A stretch of 32,273 nucleotides of DNA from Azospirillum sp. B506. GTDB lineage: Bacteria; Pseudomonadota; Alphaproteobacteria; Azospirillales; Azospirillaceae. A program made the position numbers and the translations under genes. Shown here one piece after another: positions 8,236 through 15,422 of the stretch. Location: assembly GCF_000333595.1 (NCBI RefSeq), contig NZ_BADK01000088.1, positions 1-32,273 of the forward strand, in the 5' to 3' direction. The notes below the pieces were generated by a model, which saw only the letters and a program-made list of their open reading frames with translations, was not told the DNA's origin and ran no database searches. Numbering within the stretch: position 1 is the stretch's first letter; each line of letters starts with the position of its first letter.

Positions 8236-9192
8236 TCATGGCTTCTGGCAGGCCGTTGCTGCTGCCGCCAGCCCGCTTCGCTCGCGCTCGCCGAGCCGGT
8301 TGGCGACGATCCCCTCCCACATGCCGGTGCGCACCAGTTCGGACTGCACGCAGCCGCAATTGGCAGTGCAGGTCGCGCTGGACACTCCGGCGCTTTCGCA
8401 GCTCGCCACGCAGGCCGCCTTGAAATCGCGGACCGCAGCCGGTTCCCCCGGCATCAGCTGCACCGTCGCCCAGACGATCCCGAACAGCAGCGGCTGGTGC
8501 AGCAGATAGACGGCGAGGCTGTGCCGCCCGGCCAGGGCGAGGACGCGCCCGGCGCTGCCGGTGACCGCCACCCCCGCGCCCAGCCCCGGCCACAGCCGGC
8601 CCAGCCCGATCCCGGCGAGCACGCCGCCGATCCAGGGCAGCAGCGGGACGAAATCGTTGGAGTCCGGCGGCACCGTGGTCAGCCCGATCCAGCGCAGCCA
8701 GGGGCTGTCGAACAGCGGGACGGTTTGGGTCGTCCCCGCCAGCACCGCCGCTCCCGCAACCGCCAGCGTCAGGACCGCCGGCAGGCGGACGAAGGCGAGG
8801 CCGATGACGCTCGCCACCGCGATGTGGTGCAGCACGCCGAAGAAGATCGGACTGCTGGGGAACAGGGCATAGGAGGCCGCGGACACCAGCGCGGCGCCGG
8901 CCGCCACCCGCCCCAGCCGGCGCAGGAAGCGGTCGCGGTCGAACCCGTCGCGGGTCGCCAGCACCAGACCGATGCCGGCCAGCAGCAGGAAGCTCGACAG
9001 GATCGCGGTGCGGGCGGCCAGCCACAGCGGGTCGTTCAGCAGGTCGAAGTGGGCGAGGCCGAAATAGGTCGCATCCCAGCTGCCGTGATAGGCGGCCATC
9101 GCGACCAGCGCCAGCCCGCGCGCCACGTCGATCGCCGGGCGGCGCGTGCCCTGCACAGGCTCCTGTGCCGTCGTAACGCCGATTGCGGTCAT
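8236..9192 (-). CDS. DUF1624 (heparan-alpha-glucosaminide N-acetyltransferase-like) membrane protein
   Basis: This 318-residue inner-membrane protein has about eight hydrophobic helices. The start of the fold, RRPAIDVARGLALVAMAAYH, is the signature of the DUF1624/acyltransferase-like family (compare the R-x-x-x-x-D-x-x-R-G pattern). GRHSLAVYLLHQPLLFG near the last helices is the other family hallmark. The bacterial members have no proven substrate; transfer of an acetyl group across the membrane is inferred from the eukaryotic relatives. After the last helix comes a tail with five cysteines in 17 residues (CVASCESAG...CTANCGC). The start ATG overlaps the stop of the upstream gene by 4 nt (ATGA), so translation is probably coupled to it. 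Confidence 0.88.
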   Translation of the reverse strand: MTAIGVTTAQEPVQGTRRPAIDVARGLALVAMAAYHGSWDATYFGLAHFDLLNDPLWLAARTAILSSFLLLAGIGLVLATRDGFDRDRFLRRLGRVAAGAALVSAASYALFPSSPIFFGVLHHIAVASVIGLAFVRLPAVLTLAVAGAAVLAGTTQTVPLFDSPWLRWIGLTTVPPDSNDFVPLLPWIGGVLAGIGLGRLWPGLGAGVAVTGSAGRVLALAGRHSLAVYLLHQPLLFGIVWATVQLMPGEPAAVRDFKAACVASCESAGVSSATCTANCGCVQSELVRTGMWEGIVANRLGERERSGLAAAATACQKP

Positions 9193-10088
9193 GATCCGGT
9201 CATCCCCACCCCGAAAATCCAGCCTTCCTGCCGCCGCGCGGTGTCGTCCAATCCCGGTGGCGCCCAGGCCCGTACCCAGGTCTGCGGCGTAGCGGCCAGC
9301 CAGCGCAGGCCGGCGGCCGACACCAGCGCGTCGCTGTCATGGTCGCTGACCATACCGGCCCGCTCCAGCGGATGCGAGCCCAACCGGCGCAGCGCCTCAT
9401 CCATCTCGCCGCCGTCCCGGATCTTGCGCTGGCCGAAGCCGGTATGCTGCAGGAACAGGCGCGGGTAGATCTCCACCATCACGCTTTGCCCCGGCGCCGG
9501 GTCCTCGAAAGGCCAGACCGCCAGCCGGCCGGGCAGGGCGGCACGCAGGGCGCGCAGCACCCGCATGCCGGCGAGTCCCGCCTTTCCGACCTGCTTTGGC
9601 CCGATCAGCTTGTAGGGGCTTTGCGGGTGGCCCAGCCCGTCGGCGCGACAGGCCCATTCGGTGGCGCGGTGCGGGTCCTGGTACCAGTCCGGCTGCGGCC
9701 CGCCATGCCAGAATCCTGCTCCGTGCAGCGGATGGTTCAGGAACGATCGTCCTCCGAAGTCGGACTCCGTTGCACAGACCTCCTCCACTGCGTCCCATAG
9801 GTCGAAGACGCTGGCCTGCCGGCCGGGAAAGCCGAGCGCCGCTACGGTAAAGGGTAGGGAAAAGGCGCAGTCGATGCCAACCAGGGTCGGCCCACATGCC
9901 AGTTCGCCGCGCAGCCAGTCGAACACCGCCGTCCGTGACCATCGCTTGCCAGGACTTTTCACCAGCCGGGGGGCGGCGTCGCCTGCGGCGCATTCCGCAA
10001 CAGCAATGCCGGCATAGCCCTTGCTGACTGAGCCGGACCAGTCGATGGCGATGAAGCGGCCGAAGACGGGCGCCGCCGATGAGATCAC
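9189..10088 (-). CDS. DUF429-like RNase H-fold protein, function unknown
   Basis: The 299-residue product begins with FIAIDWSGSVSKGYAGIAVAE, a first strand carrying an acidic residue followed by a beta-hairpin, as in RNase H-fold proteins. It continues with GIDCAFSLPF, VEIYPRLF and SDHDSDALVSAAGLRWLA, each with conserved-looking acidic residues. This is the arrangement of DUF429-type proteins (D near the start, D in the second motif, EIYP, and a late D-x-x-D-A). A nuclease or nucleotide-binding role is inferred only from fold. There is no signal peptide. It overlaps dnaE upstream and the DUF1624 gene downstream by 4 nt each, giving a tight three-gene unit. Confidence 0.78.
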   Translation of the reverse strand: MISSAAPVFGRFIAIDWSGSVSKGYAGIAVAECAAGDAAPRLVKSPGKRWSRTAVFDWLRGELACGPTLVGIDCAFSLPFTVAALGFPGRQASVFDLWDAVEEVCATESDFGGRSFLNHPLHGAGFWHGGPQPDWYQDPHRATEWACRADGLGHPQSPYKLIGPKQVGKAGLAGMRVLRALRAALPGRLAVWPFEDPAPGQSVMVEIYPRLFLQHTGFGQRKIRDGGEMDEALRRLGSHPLERAGMVSDHDSDALVSAAGLRWLAATPQTWVRAWAPPGLDDTARRQEGWIFGVGMTGS

Positions 10089-13000
10089 AGCTCGGCCACC
10101 TCCACCACGCCCGGCACCGCCTTCAGGGCGGAGCGGCTCTGGGCGGTGATGGTGTAGCTGCCGGGCAGCTCGATCTCGATCTCCTTCAGCGGATCGACCT
10201 CGACCAGCACGTTGATGCGGCTCTTGCCGCGCGACAGCCGGTCCAGCGTGGCGCGCAGATGCTCGATCGGGCCGGGGTCGCGCAGGACGACGCGCAGGCC
10301 GGCGCTGACCGAGGCGACGGCCTCTTCCAGCGGCTTGATCTCCTGGCAGGTGAGCCGGACCTCTTCGCCGTTCAGCTGGGCGTCCACCGTCATCAGCACC
10401 GGCCGGCCGGGTTCCAGCAGGTCGCGGTTGACGGCCAGCACCTCGGAGAACAGCGTCACCTCGTAGCCGCCGGTGGCGTCCGACAGCTCGACGAAGGCGA
10501 AGCGGTTGCCGGACTTGGCGGTCTTCTCCTTCTTCGACACGACGATGCCCGCCATCTTGTAGCGGGTGGAGCCGCCCTTGGCGATGGCGGTCTGGAGTTC
10601 GGCCGAACGCACCACCTTCATGCGGCCGAGCGGGCCGGAATAGGCGTCCAGCGGGTGGGCCGACAGGTAGAAGCCGATGGCGCCGAACTCGTGCTTCAGC
10701 TTCTCCAGCGGTTCCCAGTCCTTGACCTTGGGCAGCTCCGGTTCCGGCAGGCCGCCGCCCCCGCCGCCAAAGAGGTTGCCGATGCCGCTGTCGCGCTCCG
10801 CCGCCTCCGCCTGGGCGTAGCGGATGATGGTCTCCAGCGCGGCATGGACCTGGGCGCGGTTGGGGTTCAGCCCGTCGAAGGCGCCGGCGCAGGCGAGATT
10901 CTCAAGCTGGCGCTTGTTGATGGTCTTCAGGTCGAGCCGGCGGGCGAAGTCGAACAGGCTCTTGAACGGGCCGTTCTTCCGCCGCTCCTCCACCACCGCC
11001 CGCATGGCGGGCTGGCCGACGCCCTTGACGGCGGCCAGCGCATAGCGCACCGCCTTGGTCCCGTCGGCCAGCTGCTCCACCCCGAAGATCGAGTCGGATT
11101 TGTTGATGTCGGGCGTCAGCAGTTTGATGCGCAGCCGCGCCAGCTCCTGGCGGAAGACGTTCAGCTTGTCGGTGTTGCCGAGGTCGAGCGTCATCGACGC
11201 CGCCATGAACTCCACCGGATGGTTCGCCTTCAGATACGCCGTGTGGTAGGCGACCAGGGCATAGGCGGCGGCGTGGCTCTTGTTGAAGCCGTAGCCGGCG
11301 AACTTCATCACCTGATCGAAGATCATGCTGGCCAGATCGGCCTTGACGCCGCGGGCCTCGGCACCGTCGCAGAAGATCTTGCGCTGGTTGTCCATCTCCT
11401 CCTTGATCTTCTTGCCCATGGCGCGGCGCAGAAGATCGGCGCCGCCCAGCGAATAGCCGGACAGCACCTGGGCGATCTGCATGACCTGTTCCTGGTAGAT
11501 CATGATCCCGAAGGTCTCCTTCAGGATGCCTTCCAGGCTGTCATGCATGTAGTCGGCTTTTTCCTCGCCGTTCTTCACCCGGATATATTTCGGGATGTTG
11601 TCCATCGGGCCGGGACGGTAGAGCGACACCAGCGCGATGATGTCCTCCAGCCGGTTCGGCTTCAGCCGGCGCAGCACGTCGCGCATGCCCGAGCTTTCCA
11701 ACTGGAACACGCCGGTCGCCTCGGCGCGGCTGAGCAGCTGGTAGCTCTTCTCGTCGTCCAGCGGGACGGTGGTCAGGTCCGGCTTCTCGGGGATCAGGTC
11801 GACCGCCGTCTTCAGCACGGTCAGCGTCTTCAGTCCCAGGAAGTCGAACTTCACCAGACCGGCCTGCTCGACATACTTCATGTTGAACTGGGTGACCGGC
11901 ATGTCCGAGCGCGGGTCGCGGTAGAGCGGCACCAGCTCCTGCAGGGGCCGGTCGCCGATCACCACGCCGGCGGCATGGGTCGAGGCGTGGCGGTAGAGAC
12001 CCTCCAGCTTCAGCGCGATGTCGATCAGGTGGCGGACGGTGTCGTCGCCGTCGCGCGCCTGCCGCAGCATCTCCTCGCTGTCCAGCGCCTGCTGGAGCGT
12101 CACCGGGTTGGCCGGGTTGTTCGGCACCATCTTGCAGATCTTGTCGACCTGCCCGTAGGGCATCTGCAGCACGCGGCCGACGTCGCGCAGCACGGCGCGC
12201 GCCTGCAGTTTACCGAAGGTGATGATCTGGGCGACGCGGTCGTAGCCGTATTTCTTCTGGACGTAGCGGATGACCTCCTCGCGGCGGTCCTGGCAGAAGT
12301 CGATGTCGAAGTCGGGCATCGACACGCGCTCGGGGTTCAGGAAGCGCTCGAACAGCAGGCCGAAGCGCAGCGGGTCGAGGTCGGTGATGGTCAGCGCCCA
12401 GGCGACGACCGAGCCGGCGCCCGAACCGCGGCCCGGACCGACGGGAATGTCCTGGTTCTTCGCCCATTTGATGAAGTCCGACACGATCAGGAAATAGCCG
12501 GGGAACTTCATCTTGACGATGACGTCCAGCTCGAACTCCAGCCGCTCGAAATAGGCTTTGCGGGTCTCCTCGCGCTGTTCCGGCGTCATGTCGGGCGTGA
12601 AGACGACCTTCTCCAGCCGCATCTCCAGGCCGGCGCGCGACTGGGCGCGCAGCTCGTCATCCTCGGTGCGGCCGCCTTCGCAGGCGAAGGGCGGCAGGAT
12701 CGGCTTGATCGGCTTCAGCAGGAAGGAGCAGCGCCGGGCGATGGCGACCGTATTGTCCACCGCTTCCGGCAGATCGGCGAACAGCCGCCGCATCTCGTCG
12801 GCCGACTTGAAGCGGTGGTCGGGGGTCAGGTGGCGGCGGTCCTCCTGGCTGAGATAGGCGCCCTCGGCGATGCAGAGCAGCGCGTCATGCGCCTCGTACA
12901 TGTCCTCGGTGGCGAAATAGCAGTCGTTGGTGGCGACCAGAGGCAGGCCGTGGGCATAGGCAACGTCGATCAGTGCCGGCTCGACGGCGTTCTCCACCGC

Positions 13001-13576
13001 GGCGAACTGGCCGCGCCCACCCTCGTGGCGCTGCAGTTCGACATAGAGACGGCCGGGGAACAGGCGTTTCAGCCGTTCCAGAACGTCGAGCGCCAGATCC
13101 TTCTGTCCCTCGTGCAGCAGCCGGCCGACCGAACCGCCGGGGCCGCCGGTCAGCGCGATCAGCCCGGCGGAGCGTCCCTCCAGCGCGTCGAGCGTCACCT
13201 GCGGGCCGGCCAGCGGGTCCGACTCCAGGAAGGCCTTGGACACCAGCGCGGTCAGGTTGCGGTAGCCCTCCTCGTTCTGGCAGAGCAGGACGAGCTGGTC
13301 GGGGATGGCCGCCGCCTTGCCGGGCAGGCCCGGTTTCGTCTGGGCGGGGCCGACGCGGGTGATGCCCAGCACGGTGCCGATGATCGGCTGCACGCCGGCG
13401 TCCGATGCCGCCAACGCGAATTCCAGCGCGCCGAACAGGTTGCCGGTGTCGGTGACCGCGACGGCCGGCATCTGCTGTTTCAGGCAGAGCTTGACCAGCT
13501 CCTTCACCTTGATCGCACCTTCCGACAGCGAATAGGCGGAATGGACGCGCAGATGGATGAAGTCGGCGTGGGGCAT
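10085..13576 (-). CDS. dnaE: DNA polymerase III alpha subunit
   Basis: This is the replicative polymerase subunit, 1163 residues, the usual length for DnaE. The N-terminal PHP domain begins FIHLRVHSAYSLSEGAIKV. The polymerase catalytic motif PDFDIDF gives Asp422 and Asp424, matching the PDxD pair of E. coli, and VGPGRGSGAGS lies before it. The finger region (YQEQVMQIAQVLSGYSLGGA, GYGFNKSHAAAYA) and a C-terminal helix-hairpin-helix plus OB fold (MAGIVVSKKEKTAKSGNRFAF) follow. The start at 13576 begins MPHADF, in register with known DnaE proteins; the open frame extends to 14080, but that part is Arg/Pro-rich and overlaps the divergent lipoprotein gene. There is no Shine-Dalgarno site. Its stop overlaps the next gene by 4 nt. 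Confidence 0.97.
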   Translation of the reverse strand: MPHADFIHLRVHSAYSLSEGAIKVKELVKLCLKQQMPAVAVTDTGNLFGALEFALAASDAGVQPIIGTVLGITRVGPAQTKPGLPGKAAAIPDQLVLLCQNEEGYRNLTALVSKAFLESDPLAGPQVTLDALEGRSAGLIALTGGPGGSVGRLLHEGQKDLALDVLERLKRLFPGRLYVELQRHEGGRGQFAAVENAVEPALIDVAYAHGLPLVATNDCYFATEDMYEAHDALLCIAEGAYLSQEDRRHLTPDHRFKSADEMRRLFADLPEAVDNTVAIARRCSFLLKPIKPILPPFACEGGRTEDDELRAQSRAGLEMRLEKVVFTPDMTPEQREETRKAYFERLEFELDVIVKMKFPGYFLIVSDFIKWAKNQDIPVGPGRGSGAGSVVAWALTITDLDPLRFGLLFERFLNPERVSMPDFDIDFCQDRREEVIRYVQKKYGYDRVAQIITFGKLQARAVLRDVGRVLQMPYGQVDKICKMVPNNPANPVTLQQALDSEEMLRQARDGDDTVRHLIDIALKLEGLYRHASTHAAGVVIGDRPLQELVPLYRDPRSDMPVTQFNMKYVEQAGLVKFDFLGLKTLTVLKTAVDLIPEKPDLTTVPLDDEKSYQLLSRAEATGVFQLESSGMRDVLRRLKPNRLEDIIALVSLYRPGPMDNIPKYIRVKNGEEKADYMHDSLEGILKETFGIMIYQEQVMQIAQVLSGYSLGGADLLRRAMGKKIKEEMDNQRKIFCDGAEARGVKADLASMIFDQVMKFAGYGFNKSHAAAYALVAYHTAYLKANHPVEFMAASMTLDLGNTDKLNVFRQELARLRIKLLTPDINKSDSIFGVEQLADGTKAVRYALAAVKGVGQPAMRAVVEERRKNGPFKSLFDFARRLDLKTINKRQLENLACAGAFDGLNPNRAQVHAALETIIRYAQAEAAERDSGIGNLFGGGGGGLPEPELPKVKDWEPLEKLKHEFGAIGFYLSAHPLDAYSGPLGRMKVVRSAELQTAIAKGGSTRYKMAGIVVSKKEKTAKSGNRFAFVELSDATGGYEVTLFSEVLAVNRDLLEPGRPVLMTVDAQLNGEEVRLTCQEIKPLEEAVASVSAGLRVVLRDPGPIEHLRATLDRLSRGKSRINVLVEVDPLKEIEIELPGSYTITAQSRSALKAVPGVVEVAEL

Positions 13577-13712
13577 GGCAACCGGGGGCTTGCTTGCTGC
13601 AGGGCCCCTGGTTCTAGCACAGCCGGAACCGTTCCCGCGACGGTCGCGCGGGGGCATGCGAACGTGGTATGGAAGTCGCCGCATCACGTTCAGGGATGGG
13701 GAGGACGCCGCG

Positions 13713-14369
13713 ATGGATCGGCAGCACCTTGCACCCGTCGCCCGACTGCGGCCGGTCCTGCGGGGCCGCCGTTCCGTCCGGGCGGCGACGCCTTCGGCCC
13801 TGCTGACCGGGGCCCTGCTGACCGGTTTGGCGCTGGCGCTGTCCGCCTGCGAGACAGTGCAGCCGCCGCCGGCAGCGGCCCCACCCGCGGCCGGGCTGCC
13901 GGACGGGCCCTCCAAACCCTTCAGCTCCGGCAAGGGCTGGACCGTCACCATCCACACTCCCCCCGGTGGCAAACCCTTCTGCGTTGCGGAGCGCGGCATC
14001 CCGGTCGGCCAGAACGCCGCCCCGCGCCTGACCTTCCGCACCGCCGCGGCCGAATCGGGCTTCATCCTGTCAAGCTTCACCCCGTCGGACAGCGGGGCGG
14101 CGGTTGTTCCCGGCGAGCGCTATGACCTGACCGTCACGGCGGATCTGGGACCGCGCCTGTCTTTGAGCGCCCGCGGTCTTCCCAACGGCAGCCTCTATGT
14201 CGCCGTGCCGACCAAGAGCTTCCTGGAGGAGATGGAACCGCTGGCCCGTGCCCACCGCGTCAGCTTCCGCAGCAGCGGCCTGGGGGATATCGGCACGATG
14301 CTGCTGTCGGGATCGTCCTGGGCGATCAACGCCTCGGACGAATGCCGGATCCTGCATGCGGAGTCGTGA
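13713..14369 (+). CDS. Hypothetical lipoprotein (218 aa)
   Basis: After an unusually long Arg-rich N-terminus, a hydrophobic stretch (TGALLTGLALALSAC) ends in a lipobox, LSAC, with the lipidated Cys at about residue 46. A Pro/Ala-rich linker follows. The rest is predicted beta-rich, with no recognised domain (GKGWTVTIHTPPGGKPFCV, NGSLYVAVPTKSFLEEM). The start at 13713 is supported by GGGGAGGA 7-8 nt upstream. It diverges from dnaE, sharing a gap of about 136 nt. The residue context after Cys does not show an inner-membrane retention Asp, so outer-membrane sorting is possible. Function unknown. Confidence 0.8.
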   Translation: MDRQHLAPVARLRPVLRGRRSVRAATPSALLTGALLTGLALALSACETVQPPPAAAPPAAGLPDGPSKPFSSGKGWTVTIHTPPGGKPFCVAERGIPVGQNAAPRLTFRTAAAESGFILSSFTPSDSGAAVVPGERYDLTVTADLGPRLSLSARGLPNGSLYVAVPTKSFLEEMEPLARAHRVSFRSSGLGDIGTMLLSGSSWAINASDECRILHAES

Positions 14370-14470
14370 GACCGCCTCCGCCCGCGATGGCGGGGCGCAG
14401 ATCAGCCACGCGGCCGGCGCGCCCCGGCGCCGATTGACCGGCCCGGCGGCGCCCGTCTAGCCTTCCGACC

Positions 14471-15352
14471 ATGCGCGCTTCCCACATCCTGCTTGCCGTG
14501 GCGGTCGCCGCCGTCTGGGGTTTCAATTTCGTCGCGATCAAGGTCGGATTGCGCGATTTCCCGCCGCTGCTCTTCTCCTGCCTGCGCTTCGCGCTGGCGG
14601 CGCTGCCGGTGGTGGTGCTGGGCTGGGGCAAGGGGCCGCCGGTTCCCTGGCGCTTCGTGATCGGCATCGGCGTGATGCTGGGCGTGGTGAAGTTCCCGCT
14701 GCTGTTCCTCGGCATCGATGTCGGCATGCCGGCGGGGCTGGCCTCGCTGGTGCTGCAGGCGCAGGCCTTCTTCACCGCCATCTTCGCCGCCTTCGCGCTG
14801 GGCGACCGGCCGGGGCCGCGGCAGCTCGGCGGCATGGCCGTCGCCTTTGCCGGCGTCGGGCTGATCGCGCTGGAGATGCCGGCCGGCGATTCGCTGCTCG
14901 GCCTCGGCCTGACGATGGCGGCGGCGGCGGCCTGGGGCGTGTCGAACATCCTGATGAAGCAGGCCAAGGCGCCCGACCTGTTCAGCCTGATGGTCTGGGT
15001 CAGCCTGATCCCGCCGCTGCCCCTGCTGGCCCTGTCGCTGGCGCTGGAGGGACCGGACCGCATCCTCCATGCCTTCACCACCCTGACGCTGGTCGGAGTC
15101 GGCTCGCTGATCTACATCGCGGCGGCGGCCACGCTGTTCGGCTTTGCCGCCTGGGGCTTCCTGATGCGGCATTACCCGGCGAGCCTCGTCGCCCCCTTCT
15201 CGCTGCTCGTCCCCATTTTCGGGATGAGTTCCAGCGCCTTGCTGCTGGGCGAGACCTTCACCGCGGCGAAGCTGGCCGGCGGGCTGCTGGTGTTCGCCGG
15301 GCTTGCCCTGTCGGTGCTGAAACTGCCGGCGCGGGTGCGGGCGCAGGCCTGA
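14471..15352 (+). CDS. eamA: EamA family exporter (drug/metabolite transporter)
   Basis: The 293-residue product is an inner-membrane protein with ten hydrophobic helices in two EamA repeats. The sequence closely resembles E. coli EamA, an exporter of O-acetylserine and cysteine: VWGFNFVAIKVGLRDFPPL, FGMPAGLASLVLQAQAFFT-like (here VGMPAGLASLVLQAQAFFT), VWVSLIPPLP and VAPFSLLVPIFGMSSSALLL all recall that protein. The substrate here is therefore likely a cysteine-pathway metabolite, although other DMT substrates are possible. The start at 14471 has no strong ribosome binding site. It lies 101 nt after the lipoprotein gene. Confidence 0.9.
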   Translation: MRASHILLAVAVAAVWGFNFVAIKVGLRDFPPLLFSCLRFALAALPVVVLGWGKGPPVPWRFVIGIGVMLGVVKFPLLFLGIDVGMPAGLASLVLQAQAFFTAIFAAFALGDRPGPRQLGGMAVAFAGVGLIALEMPAGDSLLGLGLTMAAAAAWGVSNILMKQAKAPDLFSLMVWVSLIPPLPLLALSLALEGPDRILHAFTTLTLVGVGSLIYIAAAATLFGFAAWGFLMRHYPASLVAPFSLLVPIFGMSSSALLLGETFTAAKLAGGLLVFAGLALSVLKLPARVRAQA

Positions 15353-15384
15353 TCTCCCCTGCGCTTGGCAAGGTCCTATTAACC

Positions 15385-15422
15385 TTGACAAGCTTGACGC
15401 GGCGCTATGACGCTCGGATCAT
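15385..15422 (+). promoter_or_regulatory. Candidate promoter with tandem CTTGAC motif before hybrid kinase
   Basis: TTGACA (15385-15390) is a perfect -35 followed after 15 nt by TATGAC (15406-15411). TTGACG (15394-15399) is followed after 17 nt by GATCAT (15417-15422). The two -35-like boxes are a 9-bp direct repeat (CTTGACAAG CTTGACGCG). If either is used, transcription starts after ATG 15407, so the kinase would begin at a later codon such as ATG 15512. Confidence 0.45.

Noticed and set aside
9193-9225. TGATCC box in front of the DUF1624 gene region as a further RpoE promoter
   Set aside because: No CGTA-type -10 lies 16 nt downstream. The other TGATCC copies checked (211, 1329, 18183, 20305) also lack it.
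10079-14125. Very long plus-strand open frame opposite dnaE
   Set aside because: It is antisense to an unmistakable dnaE, its product is a low-complexity His/Gln/Leu/Gly-rich string, and GC-rich third positions readily create such open antisense frames.
14402-15391. Minus-strand open frame opposite eamA
   Set aside because: Gln/Arg/His-rich shadow of a clear ten-helix transporter.
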